From positions 1 to 64,000 of the forward strand of contig CAWDXO010000017.1 in the NCBI GenBank assembly GCA_963806335.1: a stretch of DNA of 64,000 nucleotides. Reading direction: 5' to 3'. Source of the stretch: Palsa-504 sp963806335 (GTDB taxonomy: Bacteria > Actinomycetota > Actinomycetes > Streptosporangiales > Streptosporangiaceae). Positions 34,278-42,940 of this stretch are shown here, piece after piece. Numbering within the stretch: the first letter of the stretch is position 1; the number at the start of each line of letters is the position of its first letter. A model generated the notes under the pieces. The model made no database searches. It was given only the letters and a program-made list of their open reading frames with translations, and had not been told where the DNA came from. The position numbers were made by a program, and so were the translations under genes.

Positions 34278-36835
34278 GCATCGCGCTGCGCGAACCCCCC
34301 GACCTGGCCGCCGACGCGGGATCCGGCATCGTCGCCCGCCGGGCGGTGGCCCGCTGGGGCTGGCGGCTGTTCCGCCGCGAATGGCGCCAGCAGCTGCTCG
34401 TGCTCGGCCTGCTCACCGTGGCGGTCGCGGCAACGATCTGGGCTGCCAGCGTCGTCACGAACGTGCAGCTCCCGAACCCCGGCTACGTCACGTTCGGCAC
34501 CGCTGCCGCACAGGTCACGCTGCCCGGCACCGATCCGCACCTGGCCGCCGACATCGCCACCATCCAGGGCCGCTGGGGTCCGGCTGACGTCATTGAGAAT
34601 CGGGACATCGCTAATGGCACCACCCAGCCTGTGCAACTCCGTGCCGAGAATCCGCGCGGACACTACAACTCTCCGCTGGTCAGCCTGGTCAGCGGCACGT
34701 ACCCGGCCGGGCCCGGCCAGGTCGCGCTGACCAGCCAGGTCGCGGACCAGTACGGCACGCACGTGGGCGGCACCTGGCGGGCCGCCGGCACGACCTGGCG
34801 GGTGACCGGCATCGTGCGGGACCCGAGCAACCTGGCGGACGAGTTCGCGCTGGTCGCCCCGGGCCAGGTCACGCACCCCAGCCAGGTGATCATGCTGCTC
34901 GGCTCCCCCGCCGTCCAGCAAGCGATCAGCAACGGCAACGCGACGCTGCCCGGTATCCCGGCAGCGGCGACGGTCACACCCCCTAACGCTATGTCGGGCG
35001 GGATCTCGCCGGCGACGGGCATCCTGGTGGTGGAGGCACTCGGGCTGGTGTTCATCGGCCTGGTGTCGGTAGCCGGTTTCTCCGTGATGGCCCAGCGCAG
35101 GCTCCGTGCCCTCGGCATACTCAGTGCGATCGGCGCGACCGAACGCAACCTGCGCCTGGTCATGATCGTCAACGGCCTGGCCGTCGGCGTGGCCGCCGCG
35201 CTTGCCGGGGCGGTGCTTGGCTTCGCCGCCTGGTTCGCTTACGTGCCGACGCTGCAGCGGGCCACCGGCCACGTGGTCGATGCGGCGAACCTGCCGTGGT
35301 GGGCGTTCGCCATCGGGGTCGTCTTCGCGATCGCGACGTCGGTGCTGGCGTCCCGGCGCCCGGCTAAGACCATGGCCGCGGTGCCGGTAGTGGCCGCGCT
35401 TTCCGGCCGCCCCGCGCCGCCGAAGCCAGTGCACCGCTCCGTCCTGCCCGGCGTCATCGTGTTCGCGGTCGGCATCGCATGCCTGGCGTTCGCCGGCGGC
35501 CTGGCCGGGGTGCAGGGCAGTCCCAAGCACGCGCCGTTCCTGCTCGCCGGCCTGATCGCCACGACCGTCGGCGTCGTACTGCTCGCCCCGCTGGCCATCG
35601 GCGTGCTGGCAGCCGGGGCGGGACCGCGGCTGCCGGTCGCGATCCGGATCGCGCTGCGCGACCTGGTCCGCTACCGCGCCCGGTCCGGCGCCGCGCTGGC
35701 GGCGACCACGTTCGCCGTGTTCCTGGCCATGGGGATCTGCCTCGTCGCCAGCATCAAGTTCGACAATCCGCTCTACTGGATCGGCCCTAACCTGTCCGGC
35801 AGCCAGCTGATCGTCTACACGCAGCAGAGCCCGGCACCCGGCATGATGACGCAGCTCAGCGACGCCCAGGCGGCCCGCCTGGGCGGGCAGGTGGACAGCC
35901 TCGCGGCCAGCCTGCACGCGCGGTCCGCGGTGCCGCTGGAAGAAGCCGCGGCCTCGCTGTACCAGGTAGGCGCGCAGAGCCACGGCCCGTCCAATTTCAC
36001 CGGCACCGTGTACGTGGCCACCCCGCGGCTGCTCGCCACGTACGGGATCAAGGCCAGCCAGATCGCTCCCGGCACCGACATCCTCACCATGCGGCCCGGG
36101 CTGGCGGGCCTGCCGCACATGGAGATGATCTGGGGCACCGCGACGTCCTGCTCCGGGTTCTGCAACAGCAACAGAAACCCGCCCGGTGCTGACGGCAGTC
36201 CGCCCTGCACGCTGAGCAACGACTGCCTGGCCAACCCCGCGATACAGACGGTCAGTAACCTGCCCGGCGGCACCTCCGCGCCGAACACGGTGCTCACCGA
36301 GTACGCGGTGAGCAAGTACCACCAGCAGCCCAGCCTGAACGGCTGGCTGATCCAGGCACCGGCCCCGCTTACCGCCACGCAGATCAGCGCGGCCAAGCGA
36401 CTCGCGCTCGCCTACGGGGTGACGATCGAGACCAAGTCCGATAACCCGGATGCCGGTGAGTTCACCTACGGCGCCACCGCGCTGGGCATCGTCATCGCGC
36501 TCGGCGTGCTGGCTGCCTCCGTCGGCCTGATCCGCAGCGAGACCGCGCGGGACCTGCGCACGCTCACCGCGGCCGGCGCCAGCGCCGCGACCCGGCGGAT
36601 GATCACCGCGGCGACCGCCGCCGCACTGGGCCTGCTCGGCGCGATCCTCGGCATGACCGGCGCGGTGATCGCCGTACTGGCCTGGGAGCACAGCAGCCTG
36701 TCCGCCGTGTTCGGTGATGTGCCGCTGACTGACGTGCTGATCTTGCTGATCGGGCTGCCGCTGATGGCCGCCGTCGCCGGCTGGCTGCTGGCCGGCCGCG
36801 AGCCGCCGCTGATCGCCAGGCAGCCGATTGAGTGA
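34274..36835 (+). CDS. ABC transporter permease with FtsX domains
   Basis: 853 aa from GTG 34274, which overlaps the ATPase stop. A short cytoplasmic N-terminus leads to TM1 (about 41-62), then a large outside domain. Three helices of the first FtsX domain follow (about 250-375, with AQRRLRALGILSAIGATERNLRLVM as coupling loop). Further helices and a second outside domain with four Cys (SCSGFC, PPCTLSNDC) come next, and a second FtsX domain ends the protein. This is a two-FtsX-domain permease that works with the ATPase as an exporter or membrane-stress effector. The substrate is unknown. Confidence 0.9.
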   Translation: MSIALREPPDLAADAGSGIVARRAVARWGWRLFRREWRQQLLVLGLLTVAVAATIWAASVVTNVQLPNPGYVTFGTAAAQVTLPGTDPHLAADIATIQGRWGPADVIENRDIANGTTQPVQLRAENPRGHYNSPLVSLVSGTYPAGPGQVALTSQVADQYGTHVGGTWRAAGTTWRVTGIVRDPSNLADEFALVAPGQVTHPSQVIMLLGSPAVQQAISNGNATLPGIPAAATVTPPNAMSGGISPATGILVVEALGLVFIGLVSVAGFSVMAQRRLRALGILSAIGATERNLRLVMIVNGLAVGVAAALAGAVLGFAAWFAYVPTLQRATGHVVDAANLPWWAFAIGVVFAIATSVLASRRPAKTMAAVPVVAALSGRPAPPKPVHRSVLPGVIVFAVGIACLAFAGGLAGVQGSPKHAPFLLAGLIATTVGVVLLAPLAIGVLAAGAGPRLPVAIRIALRDLVRYRARSGAALAATTFAVFLAMGICLVASIKFDNPLYWIGPNLSGSQLIVYTQQSPAPGMMTQLSDAQAARLGGQVDSLAASLHARSAVPLEEAAASLYQVGAQSHGPSNFTGTVYVATPRLLATYGIKASQIAPGTDILTMRPGLAGLPHMEMIWGTATSCSGFCNSNRNPPGADGSPPCTLSNDCLANPAIQTVSNLPGGTSAPNTVLTEYAVSKYHQQPSLNGWLIQAPAPLTATQISAAKRLALAYGVTIETKSDNPDAGEFTYGATALGIVIALGVLAASVGLIRSETARDLRTLTAAGASAATRRMITAATAAALGLLGAILGMTGAVIAVLAWEHSSLSAVFGDVPLTDVLILLIGLPLMAAVAGWLLAGREPPLIARQPIE

Positions 36836-36936
36836 GGCCCGCGGGCGGACTGAGGTGGCATGATCACGTCGCTGACATGTGCGGGACATTAAAAGCGCGC
36901 AGCTGATCCGAATGCTTGCCTGCGACACGAGCCTGT

Positions 36937-39681
36937 CTAGTGGGCGGCTTCGGCCCAGCTTCGGCCGGTCCCGACCGATACCTCGAGCGGCACTCGCAGG
37001 GACGCGGCGCCCTCCATCGCGGCGCAGATCAGATCCCGTACTTGCGCCAGCTCGCCGGGCGCGACCTCGATGATGAGCTCGTCGTGCACCTGGAGCAGCA
37101 TCCGGGAGCGCAGCCCGGCCGCGGCCAGCGAGCTGTCCACGGCCAGCATGGCCACCTTGATCACGTCCGCGGCGGATCCCTGGATGGGAGCGTTCAGCGC
37201 CATCCGTTCGGCCATCTCCCGGCGCTGCCGGTTGTCGGAGGTCAGGTCGGGCAGGTACCTGCGCCGGCCCATCATGGTGGCGGTATAGCCGTCGATCCGG
37301 GCCCGGGACACCGCGTCCTGGAGGTAGTCCCTGACCCCGCCGAATTCCTTGAAGTACTCGTCCATCAGCCCGCGCGCTTCGTCGGCCGTGATCCGCAACT
37401 GCTGGCCGAGCCCGTAGGCGGAAAGACCGTAAGCCAGGCCGTAGTTCATCGCCTTGATCTTGGCGCGCAGCTCCGGGCTCACCTGCTCGGGTGGCACCCC
37501 GAACACCCGGGACGCCGTGGCCGCGTGGAAGTCGTGCCCGGACTCGAACGCCGCGGTCAGCGCCTCGTCTTCGGACAGGTGCGCCATGATCCGCAGCTCG
37601 ATCTGGCTGTAGTCGGCGGTGAGCAGGCACTCGAAGCCCTCGCCCACGACGAAGCCCTCCCTGATGCGGCGGCCCAGGTCGCTGCGGATGGGGATGTTTT
37701 GCAGGTTCGGATCGGTAGAGGACAGCCGCCCGGTAGCCGCGACCGTCTGGTTGAACGTGGTGTGGATCCGGTTGTTCTCCCCGGCCATGGGGATCAGCGA
37801 GTCCACGATAGACATCAGCTTAGCCACGTCACGATGCCGCAGCAGGTGCTCGAGGACCGGATGGCCAGTCTGGGCGAGCAGGCTGGTGAGGGCCTCGGAG
37901 TCGGTGGTGTACCCGGTCTTGATCCGCTTGGTCTTCGGCAGGCCAAGCTCGGTGAACAGCAACTCCTGCAGCTGCTTGGGCGAGCCGAGGTTGAACTCGT
38001 GCCCGGCCACCGCGTACGCGGCCTGCTCGGCCGCCTTCGCCTCGCCGTGCAGCATCGCGGACATGGCCGCGAAGTGGTCTACGTCGGCGGCGATGCCGGT
38101 GTGCTCCATCCGGGCCAGCACGGACACCAGCGGCAGCTCGAGCTCGCGCAGCAGCGCGACGGAATCGCGCCGGTCCAGATCGGCCTCGAGCGCCCCGGCC
38201 AGCTCGAGCGTGGCCTGGGCGCGCAGCACCAGGCCGGCCGCGGCGTCGCGCTCGTCCGAGCCGTCCAGCGTCAGCTGCCCGCTCTCGGGCTCCTGGCTCA
38301 GCTCCTTGCCCAGGTAGCGCAGGGAGAGGTCGGCCAGGTCGAACGTGCGCTGCCCGGGCAGCGCGAGGTAGGCGGCCAGCGCCGTGTCGCTGGCCAGGCC
38401 GGCCAGCGGCAGGCCACGGGCCGCGAGTGCGTGCATCGGGCCCTTGGCGTCGTGCAGCACCTTCGGGTGGGTCTCGTCGGCCAGCCAGGCGGCCAGAGCC
38501 TGCTCGTCGGACTCGGCGAGCGCGACCGGGTCGATGTAGGCGCCGTGCCCGTCCGGGGCGGCGATCGCCAGCCCGGTCACGTTCCCCGTGCCGCGTCCCC
38601 ATGTTCCGGTCAGGGATACCCCGGCCCGTTCGGCCGAAGAATGGGCGGCCAGCCAGGACGCCACCTGATCCGGTCCGAGCAGGTCGGTCACCACTTCGAA
38701 CGCCGCTCTTAGCTGGCTCGGTCCCGCGGTGCCGGGCGACGGCAGGTCCGGGTCCGTCCCGACCGCGCTGATGAGGCCGTGCGGCAGCGTCTGGTACAGG
38801 CGTTCGCGGAGCACCCGGAACTGGAGAGTGTCGAAGAGCTGGTGGATCTTCTCCCGATCCCAGGCCACCGGCAGCAGGTCACGCGGCACGGCGCCGATAC
38901 TCTCCGCCGACATGTCGGTGATCAGCGCGGTGAGCTGCCGGTTGCGCAGCACGCTGCCGAGGTGCTCGCGCAGCGCGTCGCCGGCCTTGCCCTTGACCTC
39001 GTCCACCCGGTCGACCAGCGCGGCCAGCGAGCCGAACTCGGCGACCCACTTGGTCGCGGTCTTCTCCCCCACCCCAGGGATGCCGGGCAGGTTGTCGCTC
39101 GGGTCACCCCGGAGCGCGGCGAAGTCGGGGTACTGCGCCGGAGAGAGCCCGTACTTCTCCTGGACCGTCGCCGGGGTGAAGCGGGTCATCTCGGTGATGC
39201 CGCGGCGGGTCATCAGCACCGTCACCCGGTCGGAGACCAGCTGCAGCGCGTCACGATCGCCGGTCACTATCAGGACGTCCATGTCCTCGGCCTGGGCCTG
39301 GGTGGCCAGCGTGGCGATGACGTCGTCGGCCTCGTAGCCCGGCACCGACAGCCGCCTGATGCCGAGCGTGTCGAGCACCTCGAAGATCAGGCTGAGCTGG
39401 CTGCGGAAGTCCTCGGGCGTCTCCCGCCGGTTGGCCTTGTACTCGACGTACTGCTCGTGCCTGAACGTCGGCTCGCCCCGGTCGAACGCCACCGCGACGT
39501 GCGTCGGCCGCTCGTCCCGCAGCACGTTGATCAGCATCGCGGTGAACCCGTAGACCGCGTTGGTCGGCTGCCCGGTCGTGGTGGAGAAATTCTCGATCGG
39601 CAGGGCGAAGAAAGCCCGGTAGGCCAGCGAATGGCCGTCAAGCAGCAGCAACCGGTCTCGGTTTGGTTCTGGTGTCGCCAC
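36937..39681 (-). CDS. polA: DNA polymerase I
   Basis: 914 aa, GTG start. The 5'-3' nuclease domain spans about 1-300 (LLLDGHSLAYRAFFALP, GYEADDVIATLA, GDPSDNLPGIPGVGEKTA). The middle 3'-5' exonuclease-like domain (about 320-510) lacks the DEDD metal residues, as usual in actinobacteria. The polymerase domain (about 530-914) has motif A ADYSQIELR, motif B (the finger helix, RAKIKAMNYGLAYG) and motif C VHDE. Used in Okazaki fragment and repair synthesis. No SOS box was noticed. Confidence 0.95.
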   Translation of the reverse strand: MATPEPNRDRLLLLDGHSLAYRAFFALPIENFSTTTGQPTNAVYGFTAMLINVLRDERPTHVAVAFDRGEPTFRHEQYVEYKANRRETPEDFRSQLSLIFEVLDTLGIRRLSVPGYEADDVIATLATQAQAEDMDVLIVTGDRDALQLVSDRVTVLMTRRGITEMTRFTPATVQEKYGLSPAQYPDFAALRGDPSDNLPGIPGVGEKTATKWVAEFGSLAALVDRVDEVKGKAGDALREHLGSVLRNRQLTALITDMSAESIGAVPRDLLPVAWDREKIHQLFDTLQFRVLRERLYQTLPHGLISAVGTDPDLPSPGTAGPSQLRAAFEVVTDLLGPDQVASWLAAHSSAERAGVSLTGTWGRGTGNVTGLAIAAPDGHGAYIDPVALAESDEQALAAWLADETHPKVLHDAKGPMHALAARGLPLAGLASDTALAAYLALPGQRTFDLADLSLRYLGKELSQEPESGQLTLDGSDERDAAAGLVLRAQATLELAGALEADLDRRDSVALLRELELPLVSVLARMEHTGIAADVDHFAAMSAMLHGEAKAAEQAAYAVAGHEFNLGSPKQLQELLFTELGLPKTKRIKTGYTTDSEALTSLLAQTGHPVLEHLLRHRDVAKLMSIVDSLIPMAGENNRIHTTFNQTVAATGRLSSTDPNLQNIPIRSDLGRRIREGFVVGEGFECLLTADYSQIELRIMAHLSEDEALTAAFESGHDFHAATASRVFGVPPEQVSPELRAKIKAMNYGLAYGLSAYGLGQQLRITADEARGLMDEYFKEFGGVRDYLQDAVSRARIDGYTATMMGRRRYLPDLTSDNRQRREMAERMALNAPIQGSAADVIKVAMLAVDSSLAAAGLRSRMLLQVHDELIIEVAPGELAQVRDLICAAMEGAASLRVPLEVSVGTGRSWAEAAH

Positions 39682-39713
39682 GTTCCGATCCTATGGTCCG
39701 AACGGGCCGTGGT

Positions 39714-39757
39714 GTCCCCGTCCGCCATCTGCGTGGCGCGAAATGGCGGACGGGGAC
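39714..39757 (-). terminator. terminator hairpin after the aldose epimerase gene
   Basis: Perfect 15-bp inverted repeat GTCCCCGTCCGCCAT / ATGGCGGACGGGGAC with a 14-base loop, 14 bp past the leftward gene's stop. It lies between that gene and the polA start. Confidence 0.7.
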
Positions 39758-39771
39758 GTTGCGGGCGGGTG

Positions 39772-41127
39772 TTACGAGGAGAAGGCGAAGATGGTGGTCG
39801 ACTGTACGGTCTGACCTGCCTTCAGTTCGGTGGAGGGGAAGTTGGGCTGGTTGGGCGAGTTCGGGAAGTGCTGGGTCTCGAACGTGTAGCCCGCGCCCTG
39901 GCGGTACGCGTGGCCGCTGATGCCGACCAGCGTTCCGTTCAGGAAGTTGCTCGTGTAAACCTGGACACCTGGCTGGTCCGTCCAGACGGTGAGCAGGCGG
40001 CCGCTTACCGGGTCGTAGGCGCGGGCGGCGAGGTCCAGCCCGAGCGGGCCGTAGTGGCCAGGGTTCAGCACCCAGTTGTGGTCGTAGCCCTGGGCGATGA
40101 GCAGCTGGTTGTAGCCGGGGGAGTTGAAGTTGGCGCTGTAGTCGTCGATCCTCGACCCGATGGTGTGCGGGCGGGTGAAGTCGAACGGGGTGCCGAACAC
40201 GCTGGCCAGGTAGCCGAGCGGGATCTGGGTGGTGTCGGTCGGCGTGTACTTGTTGGCGTTGATCTGCAGGTACTGCCCGTAGGCCGAGCCGGCCGGGGAG
40301 GCCTCGCCCTGCAGGTTGAAGTAGCTGTGGTTGGTCAGGTTGATGACCGTGTTGAGGTTCTTGGACAAGTCGGTGGTCTTGTAGTGGATAGCGAGCTGGT
40401 TGGCGTTGTTCAGGGTGTAGGTCACGACGACCTTGATCGTGCCGGGATAGCCGGTGCACCCATTCGGGCAGCCGGGAGACCCAGCGGCCCCGCTGGCGTC
40501 ACCGTTGGGACTGACCAGCGTGAGCTGCACGCCGACGAAGCCACGGCCAGCCACCGGCTTGTCGGCCCAGATGTGGTTACCGAAGCCGACGAGGCCGCCG
40601 TGCAGGCTGTTCACCCCGTTGTTGATCGGCAGCGTGTACTTGACCGGCCCGGCCCCGGGCTGGTTCAGGGTGAAGGTGCCCTTGGCGATCCGGTTGCCGT
40701 ACCGCCCGATCAGCTCGCCGAAGTAGGGGCCGCCGTTCGCGGTCACCGGCGGGCTGTCCTCGGTGACGTAGTCCTGCAGGGTCTTGAAGCCGAGCACCAC
40801 GTCGGTCTTGCTGCCGTACCTGGACGGCACGTTGATCGCCTGGACGATACCGCCGTAGGTCAGGATCTTCACGCTCATCCCGTTGCCGTTGCTGAGCGTG
40901 TACCGGTATACGTTCGTTTCCTTGCCCGTGTAGGGCTCTACGGTCTGCCCGAAGAACTGCTTGCTAACTGACAGGCCGCCGCCGTTCCCGGCCCGGGCGG
41001 TGGACGTAACGGGGGCCGCCTGGGCCTGAGTGGCCGCCAGTGCTCCGCCGACGGCGATCGCCACCATGGCAGCCAGCCCGATGCTCACAGGCCGGCGGAG
41101 ACGTCGCTGTCTTCCGATTTTGCGCAT
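39772..41127 (-). CDS. secreted aldose 1-epimerase
   Basis: 451 aa. The N-terminal signal peptide has a very basic n-region (RKIGRQRRLRR), a hydrophobic core and ends AQA about residue 37. The galactose mutarotase fold shows LTYGGIVQAINVP, GELIGRYGNRIAKG, NNGVNSLHGG, the catalytic His in INLTNHSYFNL and the catalytic Glu in FETQHFPNSPN. It interconverts alpha and beta anomers of aldoses, here outside the cell, so it probably supports use of a plant or soil oligosaccharide. GGGAG precedes the ATG, and a LacI-family operator lies 35 bp upstream. Confidence 0.92.
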   Translation of the reverse strand: MRKIGRQRRLRRPVSIGLAAMVAIAVGGALAATQAQAAPVTSTARAGNGGGLSVSKQFFGQTVEPYTGKETNVYRYTLSNGNGMSVKILTYGGIVQAINVPSRYGSKTDVVLGFKTLQDYVTEDSPPVTANGGPYFGELIGRYGNRIAKGTFTLNQPGAGPVKYTLPINNGVNSLHGGLVGFGNHIWADKPVAGRGFVGVQLTLVSPNGDASGAAGSPGCPNGCTGYPGTIKVVVTYTLNNANQLAIHYKTTDLSKNLNTVINLTNHSYFNLQGEASPAGSAYGQYLQINANKYTPTDTTQIPLGYLASVFGTPFDFTRPHTIGSRIDDYSANFNSPGYNQLLIAQGYDHNWVLNPGHYGPLGLDLAARAYDPVSGRLLTVWTDQPGVQVYTSNFLNGTLVGISGHAYRQGAGYTFETQHFPNSPNQPNFPSTELKAGQTVQSTTIFAFSS

Positions 41128-41161
41128 GACACGCTCCCTTCAGTGACAGGTTCCAAGGAAA

Positions 41162-41177
41162 TTGTGAGCGCTAACAA
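41162..41177 (-). promoter_or_regulatory. LacI-family operator upstream of the aldose epimerase gene
   Basis: TTGTGAGCGCTAACAA is a near-perfect palindrome around AGCGCT, the core shared by LacI/GalR-type operators. It sits 35-50 bases upstream of the ATG at 41127, in a position to block transcription. No lacI gene is in the window. Confidence 0.65.
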
Positions 41178-41280
41178 GAGCTAAGTCACGCCTTATCCCA
41201 CAAAAATTTGACGGATTTTGGGGGTTGTTGGATCGGCCCAGCGTAGGGGCGCGGGCGGCGTTTGCCTCTGGGGCTTGCTG

Positions 41281-41410
41281 TCGCGTTGGCCGAGGTTGGT
41301 TTTCGTTGGCCGAGGCCGGGTCTTTGCGTTGGCCGCGCGGGTCTTTGCGTTGGCCGCGGGTGGGTCTTTGCGTTGGCCGTGGGTGGGTCTTTGCGTTGGC
41401 CGCGGCTGGG
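41281..41410. repeat. tandem 20-23 bp repeat around GCGTTGGCCG
   Basis: About six units sharing CGTTGGCCG, with the last four having TCTTTGCGTTGGCCG plus GCGGGTGGG-like spacers. It lies upstream of the thioesterase start, between it and the divergent epimerase gene. No protein frame here has family resemblance. Confidence 0.75.
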
Positions 41411-41485
41411 CTTCGGCGGGCGCCGCGGCTGCCCTGCGCGGGCCTGTGGGAACCTTTAGCTGGGCCAAGCGATGCGGAGGTACGG

Positions 41486-41956
41486 ATGGACCAGGAGATC
41501 CTGGACAAGATGGTGTCGACGACGATCGCCGACGGCACGCTCGCCTGCAGCATGGGCATCAAGATCTTGTCGGCATCCGCTGGCGAGGTCGTGGCGACGA
41601 TGCCGGTGGCCGGCAACATCCAGCCGTACGGCCTGCTGCACGGCGGCGCGTCCTGCGTGCTGGCCGAGACCATCGGGTCGCTCGGCGCGGCCCTGCACGC
41701 GGGCCCGGGCCGGGTGGTGGTCGGCATCGAGATCAACGCGACGCACCACCGCGGGGCCCGGGAGGGAGAGGTCACCGCGGTGGCCACCCTGGCGCACGGA
41801 GGCCGGACGCTGGCCACGTACGACATCGTTATCTTGGATCCGGGCGGCCGCCGAGTGTGCACGTCCCGGCTTACTTGCCTGATCAGGGACCAGGTACCAG
41901 GCGACGGCGCCAACGGCCTCGTTGACCTTGGTGAACAGCGCGTAACCGGCACCTGA
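41486..41956 (+). CDS. PaaI-type hotdog-fold thioesterase
   Basis: 156 aa from the ATG at 41486 with GGAGG five bases upstream; the frame is open further up through the tandem repeat but is not coding there. The hotdog motif LLHGGASCVLAETIGSLGA includes the HGG turn and the catalytic acid (Glu). VVGIEINATHHRGAREGEV is the second conserved block. Such enzymes hydrolyse acyl-CoA thioesters, commonly (hydroxy)phenylacetyl-CoA or menaquinone precursors. The substrate is not deducible. Confidence 0.9.
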   Translation: MDQEILDKMVSTTIADGTLACSMGIKILSASAGEVVATMPVAGNIQPYGLLHGGASCVLAETIGSLGAALHAGPGRVVVGIEINATHHRGAREGEVTAVATLAHGGRTLATYDIVILDPGGRRVCTSRLTCLIRDQVPGDGANGLVDLGEQRVTGT

Positions 41957-42138
41957 TCATGCGGTTACCCGCCGGGCACATCGCCTTTGCGCCACCGGGC
42001 GGCGGGTCGCTAACGTGGTGGTGGCGGGTCCCGGGGGGTTCAAGTAGACAACGTGTCGGCCGGGGAAGGCGGACACGGCACCAACGGCCCCCCGGGTTCC
42101 TGCTCTGGCTGGACCCGGGGTTCCCTGGTCCGGGAGCG

Positions 42139-42744
42139 CTAGGGCTGAGGTGTTTCCGCGGGAACGGCCATGCTGCCCTCGATCACCGCTTCGGCGACCT
42201 TGCGCATGGTGAGGCGGCGGTCCATCGACGTTTTCTGAATCCAGCGGAAAGCATCGGGCTCGCTCAGCCCGTGCTCGGACTGGAGCAGCCCCTTGGCCCG
42301 GTCAAGCAGTTTGCGAACCTCGAGCCGCTCGCGAAGCGTGCCGATCTCGGTGTCGAGCGCGCGGATCTCGGCGAACCGGCTGACCGCCATCTCGATGGCG
42401 GGCACCAGGTCAGCCTTGGTGAACGGCTTGACCAGGTAAGCCATCGCCCCCGCGTCACGGGCCCGCTCCACCAGCTCACGCTGCGAAAAGGCGGTCAAGA
42501 TGACGATAGGCGCGATTCGCTCGGCGGCGATCCTCTCGGCGGCGGAGATCCCGTCGAGGACCGGCATCTTGATGTCCAGGATGACCAGATCCGGGCGCAA
42601 CGTCGTAACGTGCTCGATGGCCGACTCCCCGTCGCCCGCTTCGGCGATGACCGAGTAGCCCTCTTCTTCCAGCATCTCCTTGAGGTCAAGGCGGATCAGG
42701 GCTTCGTCTTCAGCGATAACGACACGCAGCGGGTTCTGGCTCAC
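42139..42744 (-). CDS. pdtaR: response regulator with ANTAR RNA-binding domain (PdtaR-like)
   Basis: 201 aa from GTG 42744. The receiver domain (1-120) has the acidic pair EDE, the phospho-acceptor Asp in VILDIKMP and the Lys in YLVKPF. The C-terminal ANTAR domain (about 135-190) has LDRAKGLLQSEHGLSEPDAFRWIQKTSMDRRLTMRKVAEAV. PdtaR with its histidine kinase PdtaS controls antitermination by binding RNA hairpins. The kinase is not in the window. It is divergent from the tRNA 61 bp away. Confidence 0.93.
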   Translation of the reverse strand: MSQNPLRVVIAEDEALIRLDLKEMLEEEGYSVIAEAGDGESAIEHVTTLRPDLVILDIKMPVLDGISAAERIAAERIAPIVILTAFSQRELVERARDAGAMAYLVKPFTKADLVPAIEMAVSRFAEIRALDTEIGTLRERLEVRKLLDRAKGLLQSEHGLSEPDAFRWIQKTSMDRRLTMRKVAEAVIEGSMAVPAETPQP

Positions 42745-42805
42745 GCTGACGAGCCTACCGTCATCAGGTAGATTCGTGCTGCTCCCCCCGCTGTGGTGAG
42801 CTACG

Positions 42806-42882
42806 GCCCCGGTACTCCAACTGGTAGAGAGAGCGGCCTCAAACACCGCAAAGTGTGGGTTCGAATCCCACCCGGGGCACCA
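42806..42882 (+). tRNA. tRNA with CAA anticodon (Leu codon TTG), short variable loop
   Basis: 77 nt including an encoded CCA (42880-42882). The acceptor stem is GCCCCGG / CCGGGGC (perfect). The T arm is GTGGG-TTCGAAT-CCCAC (perfect). The anticodon loop is CTCAAAC with anticodon 42840-42842. The anticodon stem has a C-A mismatch next to the loop. The D arm pairs poorly (CTCC against GAGA). The variable loop is only about five bases, although leucine tRNAs normally have a long variable arm. It may be a non-standard or decaying tRNA, and the amino acid it carries is uncertain. Confidence 0.8.
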
Positions 42883-42940
42883 CTAGGAACCAGCACGCGC
42901 GGGACCTAGCTTTGTCAGTGTCCCCTGCCACACTGTTGCT

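Noticed and set aside
33980..37630. a 1216-codon minus-strand frame across the ABC transporter and the end of polA
   Set aside because: It is antisense to clear ABC and FtsX motifs, low in complexity (Arg, Gly, Ala, His) and has no recognisable domain. GC-rich codon bias keeps this frame open.
41225..41485. N-terminal extension of the thioesterase through the tandem repeat
   Set aside because: The repeat-encoded residues are low complexity, and a good ribosome site (GGAGG) directly precedes the ATG at 41486.
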